Assembly: GCA_964611645.1 (NCBI GenBank) | Contig: CAZTAO010000046.1 | Span: forward strand, 1 to 38,111 | Direction: 5' to 3' | From: CAZTAO01 sp964611645 | GTDB lineage: Bacteria; Armatimonadota; UBA5829 | Length of the DNA: 38,111 nt | Part shown: positions 32,529 to 38,111 of the stretch, in pieces | Numbering within the stretch: position 1 is the first letter of the stretch | Layout of the letters: each line of letters begins with the position of its first letter | Position numbers and translations under genes: made by a program | Notes under the pieces: generated by a model | The model's database searches: none | What the model was told of the DNA's origin: nothing | Seen by the model: the letters and a program-made list of their open reading frames with translations, nothing else

Positions 32529-33701
32529 ATGCCTCAACTACGCCGCAGATCCCTGTTGATTCTCCTTGCCGCGCTGTGCGTCGGCTTATTGCTCAGTTCT
32601 TGCGGGAAGGAGTCGGCGACCACCGTGAAGATCGGGCTGAATGCCGAGCTTACGGGCAGCATTCCCGTGGTCGGGCAGTCGTCCAAGAATGCCGCGGAGA
32701 TGGCCGTGAAGGAAGTTAACGATCTCGGCGGCCTTGAGGTTGCCGGGCGGAAGTATCCCGTCACACTGAAAGTGGAAGACAACGAAGATAAGTCCGACTC
32801 GGCGGTGGCGGTGGCGCAGAAGCTGACCAGTGAGCGCGTGTTGGCGATGATCGGGCCGAACGCCAGCCGCAACGCCATCCCGGTGTCGGAGACAGCCGAG
32901 GCGAACCGCACTCTGATGATCAGCCCCTGGTCCACCAACCCGAAGCTTACGGTAGATGCGCGCAGCGGTGAGCCCAAGAAATACGTCTTCCGCGCGGCGT
33001 TTACCGATGATTTCCAGGGCGTTGTGGCGGCCAAGTTCGCGCTTAACGTGCTGAAGTCAAAGAAGCCCGCAGTGCTCTATGATGTGTCCTCGGAATACAA
33101 CAAAGGCATTTCCGAGGTGTATAAGGCCACTATGGAAGGCCAGGGGATGAAGCTGGTCGCGTCGGAAACCTACACAAGCGGCGACAAAGACTTCTCCGCG
33201 CAGCTCACCAAGATCGTCCAGGCCGGAGCGGATAATATATTCCTGCCCAACTACTACAACGAAGTCCCGCAGCAGATGAAGCAGGCGCGCCAGCTTGGCT
33301 TCACCGGCCAGTTCCTCGGCGGCGACTCCTGGGGCAACCCTGAGCTTATCAAGCTTGGCGGCAAGGTATGCGAGGGAGCGTTCTTCACAACCCATTACGC
33401 CCCGGACATCGCCACGCCCAAAGCGCAGGCGTTCATCAAAGCCTACAAGGCCGCCTACGGCAGCACGCCGGACGACGTCGCCGCGCTAACCTACGACTCC
33501 TTTGGCCTGCTCTTCCAGGCAATCAAAGCAGGCGGGAAGCTGGATCGCGAGGCTGTACGAACCGCGCTGGCCGCCATCACCTCCTATGACGGTGTGACGG
33601 GCACAATGCAGTTCAAAGGCACCGGCGACCCCATCAAGAGCGCGGTGGTTATCCGCATCAGGGATGGCAAGTTCACCTATTATCAGTCAGCGAAGCCGTG
33701 A
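32529..33701 (+). CDS. livK: Branched-chain amino acid ABC transporter substrate-binding lipoprotein
   Basis: The 390-residue protein has a lipoprotein signal, RRRSLLILLAALCVGLLLSSCGKE, with lipobox LSSC and Cys25 as the lipidated residue. The mature part is a periplasmic-binding type-I (Peripla_BP_6/LivK) fold: VKIGLNAELTGSIPVVGQSSKNAAEMAVKEVN, VALQ-type KYPVTLKVEDNEDKSDSAVAVAQKL, IGPNASRNAIPVSE and LKSKKPAVLYDVSSEYNKG. It is the recognition component of the following LivHMGF system; its ligand may be leucine-type or another amino acid/amide. ATG 32529 follows AAAGGA (32512-32517) by 11 bases; the adjacent in-frame GTG 32526 is an alternative. The upstream 32402-32528 has no other gene. Confidence 0.94.
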   Translation: MPQLRRRSLLILLAALCVGLLLSSCGKESATTVKIGLNAELTGSIPVVGQSSKNAAEMAVKEVNDLGGLEVAGRKYPVTLKVEDNEDKSDSAVAVAQKLTSERVLAMIGPNASRNAIPVSETAEANRTLMISPWSTNPKLTVDARSGEPKKYVFRAAFTDDFQGVVAAKFALNVLKSKKPAVLYDVSSEYNKGISEVYKATMEGQGMKLVASETYTSGDKDFSAQLTKIVQAGADNIFLPNYYNEVPQQMKQARQLGFTGQFLGGDSWGNPELIKLGGKVCEGAFFTTHYAPDIATPKAQAFIKAYKAAYGSTPDDVAALTYDSFGLLFQAIKAGGKLDREAVRTALAAITSYDGVTGTMQFKGTGDPIKSAVVIRIRDGKFTYYQSAKP

Positions 33702-33709
33702 GCCAGTAG

Positions 33710-34618
33710 ATGTATTATCTCCAGCAGGTGCTGAATGCGCTGCAGATTGGCAGCGTCTACGCGCTCATTGCCCTTGGCTATACGATGGTCTACGGCATCC
33801 TCACCCTGATCAACTTCGCCCACGGCGATATCTTCATGGTGAGTACATACATCGCGTTCTTCACCGCAACGGCCCTGATTACCCATTTCGTCGGGATGCC
33901 GCCCAGCATCGTGTTCGCGCTCACCATCGCGGCGGCGATGCTGGGCACTGCCACGCTCGCGGTGGCCATTGAGCGGTTGGCGTATAGGCCGCTGCGCAGC
34001 GCGCCGCGAATGTCGGTGGTTATCACGGCGCTGGGAGTGGGGCTGCTGCTGGAAAACTTCATGGTCGCATTCAAGCCTATCGGCCCCGCGACCCGCGTGC
34101 TGCCTCCTCTGATGGAGGAATCCCACATCACCCTCGCCGGGCTTTCGGTCTCCAACCTGCAGATCACTATTATCGTGGTTGCGCTGCTGGCGATGCTGGG
34201 CCTTGATTTCCTGGTTCGCAAGACAATGCTGGGGACTGCCATGCGGGCGATCTCATGGGACATCGGCGTTGTGCCGCTGATGGGGGTGCCGGTCGACCGT
34301 GTTATCTCGCTGACTTTCGCGCTGGGAGCGGCGGTTGCGGCAATCGGCGGCGTGCTGTATGGCATGGCCTATCCCATCGATCCCTACATGGGCATCCGCA
34401 TCGGGTGGTGGGCGTTCATTGCCGCAGTGGTGGGTGGGATCGGTAATATCCGTGGAGCTATCCTTGGCGGGCTGTTGCTGGGGTTCGTGGAGATCTTCAC
34501 GCCGGTGTTCTTGCACTCCTCGTCCTATCGCGACATCGTAGCCTTCTCGCTGCTCCTGCTGCTGCTCATCGTGCGACCCACAGGCATCCTGGGCCGGGTC
34601 GCGGGACAGAAGGTGTAG
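33710..34618 (+). CDS. livH: Branched-chain amino acid ABC transporter permease LivH
   Basis: The 302-residue polytopic permease starts MYYLQQVLNALQIGSVYALIALGYTMVYGILTLINFAHGDIF, the classic LivH opening. A stretch of eight or so hydrophobic segments follows. Conserved pieces are RLAYRPLRSAPRMSVVITALGVGLLLEN, LGTAMRAISWDIGVVPLMGV (the EAA-type cytoplasmic coupling region) and WWAFIAAVVGGIGNIRGAILGGLLLG. It starts 8 bases after the binding-protein gene and is followed 6 bases later by livM, so one operon is clear. It forms the membrane channel with LivM. Confidence 0.96.
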   Translation: MYYLQQVLNALQIGSVYALIALGYTMVYGILTLINFAHGDIFMVSTYIAFFTATALITHFVGMPPSIVFALTIAAAMLGTATLAVAIERLAYRPLRSAPRMSVVITALGVGLLLENFMVAFKPIGPATRVLPPLMEESHITLAGLSVSNLQITIIVVALLAMLGLDFLVRKTMLGTAMRAISWDIGVVPLMGVPVDRVISLTFALGAAVAAIGGVLYGMAYPIDPYMGIRIGWWAFIAAVVGGIGNIRGAILGGLLLGFVEIFTPVFLHSSSYRDIVAFSLLLLLLIVRPTGILGRVAGQKV

Positions 34619-34624
34619 CGGACA

Positions 34625-35656
34625 ATGAAGCGATTTGCTGCGCGATGGTACATACACCTGATTCTCCTGCTGCTCTTCGGGGCTACATTGGCGGTTTCCG
34701 TCCGCTCCAACACGGACTCGCCGCTGCTCAACCCCTACATCGAGCTGATCCTGTTCTACATTGGTATCAACATCATCCTGACGGTCAGCCTGAACCTGGT
34801 CAATGGGTACATGGGAGAGTTCTCGGTCGGCCATGCGGGCTTCATGGCCATCGGGGCGTACACAGCCGCCGTGCTTACCGTGCAGGTCTTCCCGCGAGAC
34901 GCCGGGCCGTATCTCTTCCCGGTGGCTCTGCTGGCGGGTGGGGTGGTGGCGGGTATCGCGGGGCTGGTGCTTGCCTTCCCCTCTTTCCGCACCCGTGGCG
35001 ACTACCTCGCCATCGTCACTCTGGCATTCAACATGATCGTGCGCAACGGCATCGAGAACGTCGAAGCCCTGGGTGGCCCGCGCGGGTATCTGGGCATCGA
35101 CAAGCTCACAACGCTGGCGTGGGTCTTCATATTCGTGGTCGGGGCGATCTACCTGGCCCGCAACTTCGTCTACTCCAACTTCGGCCGCGGGGTCCTCGCC
35201 ATCCGGGAAGATGAGACGGCAGCCGGGCTTGTCGGGGTCAACACCCGGCAGGTGAAGGTGATCACATTCGTCTTCTCCGCTTTCCTGGCAGGCGTTGCCG
35301 GAGGGCTGTTCGCCCACACCCTGCAGTTCATCAACCCCAAGTCATTCACCATCCTCAAATCGACTGAGATGCTGGTGATGGTTTACCTGGGAGGCGTCGG
35401 CAGCCTCGGTGGTTCCATTTTGGGAGCTACGATTTTTACGGTAGTAATGGAGGGTCTTCGGTCTCTTCTCCAATTGCTGAACATTGGCGCGGAGTGGCGG
35501 CAGGTTGCCATGCCTCTGCTGCTCATTCTGCTTATGCTTTTCCGCCCGCGCGGGATTATGGGTATGCGGGAGTTCCCATTCCTCGTTCCTCTCAAGGAGC
35601 GGTTCCACCGCCGCAAGGGAGCCTTGCTGGAGACTACCATGGAGGAACTGCCGTGA
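34625..35656 (+). CDS. livM: Branched-chain amino acid ABC transporter permease LivM
   Basis: The 343-residue permease has N-terminal charged KRFAARWYIHL then about ten hydrophobic segments. Signatures are LNLVNGYMGEFSVGHAGFMAIGAYTAAVL, FPSFRTRGDYLAIVTLAFNMIVRN, LAIREDETAAGLVGVNTRQVKVITFVFSAFLAGVAGGLFAH and YLGGVGSLGGSILGATIFTV. Position between livH and livG and the family patterns are decisive. It ends TGA at 35654-35656, overlapping the GTG start of livG. Confidence 0.96.
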   Translation: MKRFAARWYIHLILLLLFGATLAVSVRSNTDSPLLNPYIELILFYIGINIILTVSLNLVNGYMGEFSVGHAGFMAIGAYTAAVLTVQVFPRDAGPYLFPVALLAGGVVAGIAGLVLAFPSFRTRGDYLAIVTLAFNMIVRNGIENVEALGGPRGYLGIDKLTTLAWVFIFVVGAIYLARNFVYSNFGRGVLAIREDETAAGLVGVNTRQVKVITFVFSAFLAGVAGGLFAHTLQFINPKSFTILKSTEMLVMVYLGGVGSLGGSILGATIFTVVMEGLRSLLQLLNIGAEWRQVAMPLLLILLMLFRPRGIMGMREFPFLVPLKERFHRRKGALLETTMEELP

Positions 35657-36420
35657 GCTTGCTTTCCATCCGTGGCCTTACCAAAGACTTCGCCGGTCTC
35701 CGTGCGGTCTCGGACTTCTCGCTGGAGATGGCCGAGGGCGAACTGGTGGCCGTCATCGGCCCCAATGGCGCGGGCAAGACCACCATCTTCAACCTCATCA
35801 CCGGCGTCTACCGCCCGACATCGGGAAGCGTGAAGTTCCAGGAACAGGAACTCGTTGGCCTGCCGCCCTATCGCATCGCCAATCTGGGCATTGCCCGGAC
35901 TTTCCAGAACATCCGCCTGTTCAAGGATCTGTCGGCGCTGGACAACGTGCGCATTGCGCTCTACGGTCTGGCAAAATACCCGGTCTTCGACGCCCTCCTG
36001 CGCCTGCCGCGCTTCAACCGGTCCGAGGAGCGTCTGCGGGAGCGCGCCAGGGAACTGCTGGACATATTCAAGCTGGCCGACCTGGCAAGCGCGACGGCCA
36101 AATCCCTCCCCTACGGCCAGCAGCGGCGGCTGGAGATGGCACGGGCTCTGGCCCTCGACCCGACCCTTCTCCTGCTCGACGAGCCCGCGGCGGGAATGGA
36201 CCCGGCGGAGGTCGAAGACCTGATGGAGCGGCTGCTGTGGATACACCGAGAGTTCCACCTCACGATCCTGATGATCGAGCACCGGATGCGCGTGGTGATG
36301 GGGATCTCAAAGCACATCAAGGTTCTGGATTTCGGGCAGACCATCGCCGAGGGCGCGCCGGATGAGGTCAGCAGTAACCCGCTGGTCATCGAAGCCTACC
36401 TGGGCAAGGAGGCGTCATGA
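35653..36420 (+). CDS. livG: Branched-chain amino acid ABC transporter ATPase LivG
   Basis: The 255-residue cytoplasmic ATPase starts at GTG 35653, with GGAGG (35641-35645) 7 bases upstream and a 4-base GTGA overlap with livM. Walker A GPNGAGKTT is at 36-44 and the Q-loop region is GIARTFQNIRLFKDLSALDNV. The signature is in the LivG form LPYGQQRRLEMARAL (not LSGGQ), followed by Walker B LLLLDEPAAGMDPAE. The H-loop is in LTILMIEHRMRVVMGI. It powers import together with LivF. Confidence 0.96.
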   Translation: MSLLSIRGLTKDFAGLRAVSDFSLEMAEGELVAVIGPNGAGKTTIFNLITGVYRPTSGSVKFQEQELVGLPPYRIANLGIARTFQNIRLFKDLSALDNVRIALYGLAKYPVFDALLRLPRFNRSEERLRERARELLDIFKLADLASATAKSLPYGQQRRLEMARALALDPTLLLLDEPAAGMDPAEVEDLMERLLWIHREFHLTILMIEHRMRVVMGISKHIKVLDFGQTIAEGAPDEVSSNPLVIEAYLGKEAS

Positions 36421-37178
36421 GTTCGATGCTTTCAGTCGACAATCTCCAGGTAGCCTACGGCGGCATCAAGGCGCTGCGCGGGGTTTCGCTGGAGGTGAAT
36501 GAGGGGGAGATAGTCAGCCTCATCGGCGCGAACGGCGCGGGCAAGTCTACTCTCCTGCGAGCGATCTCCGGCCTCACGCCAATCTCCGGCGGGCAAATAA
36601 GCTTCCGCGACACCGACCTCCGCACCGTCCCCGCCCACCGCATAGTAGAGTTGGGCATCGCACACGTGCCGGAGGGGCGGCGGGTCTTCGCCAACCTGAC
36701 AGTGCTCGAAAACCTGAAGCTCGCCACCTGGACCCGCAAAGACCGGGGCGAGCTACGGGCAGACCACGACCGCATATATGCTCTCTTCCCAAGGCTGGCG
36801 GAGCGCCGGAACCAGTTGGCGGGGTCGCTTTCCGGCGGCGAGCAGCAGATGCTGGCGATGGGCCGCGCGCTGATGACCCGTGGCCAACTCCTTCTGCTGG
36901 ACGAACCCTCAATGGGCCTGGCCCCGGTGCTGGTAAGCGCCATTTTCCAAACGCTTCGCGAGATAAATGCCGCAGGTGTCACTATCCTCCTGGTAGAGCA
37001 AAACGCCCGCCAGGCCCTCACGATAGCCAACCGGGGTTACGTCCTGGAAACCGGCGCAATAACCCTATCCGGCCCCGCCCAGGAGCTCTTGATCGACCCA
37101 CGAGTGAAGGAGGCGTATCTTGGGTACGCGGGGGGGGAACCCCCTCTCCCCGGCCCCGCGGGGAGAGGGCTGGGGTGA
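36417..37178 (+). CDS. livF: Branched-chain amino acid ABC transporter ATPase LivF, C-terminus extended by a repeat
   Basis: The 253-residue ATPase starts at ATG 36417, overlapping the livG stop by 4 bases, with AAGGAGG just upstream (ATG 36426 is an alternative). Walker A IGANGAGKST is at 36-45, Q-loop ELGIAHVPEGRRVFANLTVLEN, signature LSGGEQQMLAMGRAL, Walker B LLLLDEPSMGLAP, and H-loop VTILLVEQNARQALT. Normal LivF proteins end around VKEAYLG. Here about 13 further residues, ending PLPGPAGRGLG, come from a G-rich run and a palindromic repeat that also supply the stop. This tail is unlikely to matter for function but shows repeat invasion of the gene end. Confidence 0.95.
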   Translation: MSSMLSVDNLQVAYGGIKALRGVSLEVNEGEIVSLIGANGAGKSTLLRAISGLTPISGGQISFRDTDLRTVPAHRIVELGIAHVPEGRRVFANLTVLENLKLATWTRKDRGELRADHDRIYALFPRLAERRNQLAGSLSGGEQQMLAMGRALMTRGQLLLLDEPSMGLAPVLVSAIFQTLREINAAGVTILLVEQNARQALTIANRGYVLETGAITLSGPAQELLIDPRVKEAYLGYAGGEPPLPGPAGRGLG

Positions 37179-37182
37179 GGGG
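37130..37182 (+). repeat. GC-rich palindromic repeat spanning the livF 3' end
   Basis: CCCTCTCCCC (37142-37151) and GGGGAGAGGG (37160-37169) form a perfect 10-bp stem with loop GGCCCCGC, followed by CTGGGGTGAGGGG. It is preceded by a run of eight G (37130-37137) and AACCCC. The CCCTCTCC...GGAGAGGGCTGGGGTGAGGGG pattern is a widespread bacterial intergenic repeat. It encodes the last residues and the stop of livF and could also end transcription of the liv operon. Confidence 0.8.
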
Positions 37183-37231
37183 AAGCAACAAGCCTTGCGG
37201 GATAGTACTCACCCAGACGGAACTGAGTCCG

Positions 37232-37261
37232 TTGGCAGTATGAGAAGCTTTCCATTATACT
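37232..37261 (+). promoter_or_regulatory. Sigma-70-type promoter for thrC
   Basis: TTGGCA (37232-37237) and TATACT (37256-37261) are separated by 18 bases, each one mismatch from consensus. It lies 67 bases before the thrC ATG and after the livF repeat, so thrC is probably a separate transcription unit. Confidence 0.7.
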
Positions 37262-37287
37262 AGATATGCCGTCCGGCGACTTCCAAA

Positions 37288-37312
37288 GGCTATGGGCCAT
37301 AGGCCATAGGCC
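37288..37312 (+). repeat. Short GGCCATAGG repeat in the thrC leader
   Basis: GGCTATG, GGCCATA and GGCCATA units run in tandem (7-base period), ending in GGCC, between the thrC promoter and start. It is related to the sequence at 24797-24823. It would be transcribed in the thrC leader. Confidence 0.5.
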
Positions 37313-37328
37313 GAAAACCGAGGTTTTC

Positions 37329-38111
37329 ATGAACTGCTACAAACGCGTTCCTTTGATCGAACGATACCGCGAGTTTCTGCCGCTTACCGACAAGACACCC
37401 ATCGTGTCGCTGCTGGAGGGTTACACGCCTCTGGTGCGGGTGGATCGGCTTGCGGCTAAGATCAGCGACAAGATCACCCTTTATGTGAAGTTCGAGGGTA
37501 TGAACCCCACCGGCAGCTTCAAGGACCGTGGTATGACCATGGCCATGAGCAAGGCTATCGAGGCCGGGAGTAAGGCTACTATCTGCGCCTCCACCGGCAA
37601 CACCGCCGCATCCGCCGCCGCATATTCCGCACGGGCGGGGATTGTGTGCGCGGTCATTTTGCCCAGGGGCGAGGTGGCGCTGGGGAAGGTGAGCCAGTCG
37701 ATGATGCACGGGGCGAAGGTTATCGCCGTTGACGGCAACTTCGACGATGCCCTGCGAATCGTCCGCGAGATCACCGACACCTATCCCATCACCCTGGTCA
37801 ACTCCCTCAACCCATACCGGATCGAGGGCCAGAAGACCGGCGCGTTTGAGATTTGCGATGACCTTGGCGCGCCTCCGACCTACCACGCCATACCGGTCGG
37901 GAATGCGGGCAATATCACCGCCTACTGGGCCGGATACAAGGCATATAAAGAAGCCGGGAAGATCGACCGTCTGCCGACTATGCTGGGCTTCCAGGCCTCC
38001 AACTCGGCGCCGATTGTTGACGGACGCCCGATCCCAGAGCCGCAGACCATCGCCACCGCCATCCGCATCGGCAATCCGGCAAGCTGGAAACAGGCCGAGG
38101 CTGCGCGGGAT
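37329..38111 (+). CDS. thrC: Threonine synthase, 3'-truncated by window edge
   Basis: PLP enzyme that converts O-phosphohomoserine to threonine, the last step of threonine synthesis. The frame is open from ATG 37329 to the window end, giving 261 codons of the usual about 350. The PLP-lysine motif is GSFKDRG, with Lys65, preceded by KFEGMNPTG. The phosphate and substrate loops appear as STGNTAASAAAYSARAG and HAIPVGNAGNITAYW. EGYTPLVR near residue 30 and NSLNPYRIEGQKTGAFEI also fit. GAGGT (37320-37324) lies just upstream of ATG. The short form without the long N-terminal extension is the bacterial class related to Bacillus ThrC. Its own promoter separates it from the liv operon. Confidence 0.96.
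   Translation, partial: MNCYKRVPLIERYREFLPLTDKTPIVSLLEGYTPLVRVDRLAAKISDKITLYVKFEGMNPTGSFKDRGMTMAMSKAIEAGSKATICASTGNTAASAAAYSARAGIVCAVILPRGEVALGKVSQSMMHGAKVIAVDGNFDDALRIVREITDTYPITLVNSLNPYRIEGQKTGAFEICDDLGAPPTYHAIPVGNAGNITAYWAGYKAYKEAGKIDRLPTMLGFQASNSAPIVDGRPIPEPQTIATAIRIGNPASWKQAEAARD

Overview
The window is a GC-rich bacterial chromosome segment. Almost every gene lies on the + strand; one lies on the − strand. Large pseudopilins with planctomycete/Armatimonadota-like C-termini, copper-amine-oxidase N-terminal-like surface proteins, stand-alone UroD-fold proteins, unusual TIM-barrel glycosidase-like proteins and a shikimate gene beside pilus ATPases together suggest an Armatimonadota-like or related Terrabacteria lineage. 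This placement is inferred from gene content only.

Region 1 (1-18.7 kb) is a type IV pilus/pseudopilus locus. It opens with the 3' part of aroE, followed by pilB (assembly ATPase), pilT (retraction ATPase), pilC (platform) and pilD (prepilin peptidase). Four class III signal-peptide proteins follow: a 259-aa pseudopilin, then very large PilV-, PilW- and PilX/GspK-like proteins. The last gene is a 1493-aa secreted beta-propeller protein. That order (minor pilins, then a big propeller protein carrying a DxDxDxxxD loop) is the order of pilV-pilW-pilX-pilY1, so the last gene is a candidate non-homologous or very divergent PilY1-type tip adhesin. No pilM, N, O or Q is visible here.

Region 2 (18.7-23 kb) has a secreted GH99/WbsX-like protein with a C-terminal CBM9-like domain on the − strand. 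It is divergent from two secreted proteins with copper-amine-oxidase N-terminal-like domains.

Region 3 (23-31.3 kb) is mixed. It contains a 2-Cys peroxiredoxin with a good promoter, an AI-2E/PerM-family membrane protein, a UroD-family protein that is not HemE, a 1150-aa secreted glycosidase-like protein translationally coupled to a secreted FGE-fold protein lacking the catalytic cysteines, and a Cys-cluster (YkgJ-like) protein. The gaps here are rich in short repeats: a heptamer minisatellite, a long inverted repeat and CATAGG-type repeats.

Region 4 (31.3-38.1 kb) is metabolic: mtnA (methionine salvage), a complete branched-chain amino acid ABC transporter (binding lipoprotein, livH, livM, livG, livF, with 4-base overlaps at livM/livG and livG/livF), and the 5' three quarters of thrC behind its own promoter. 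The 3' end of livF runs into a widespread GC-rich palindromic repeat that supplies its last codons and stop.

No tRNA, rRNA, CRISPR array, transposase or phage gene was recognised, and no gene-free stretch exceeds 300 bases.
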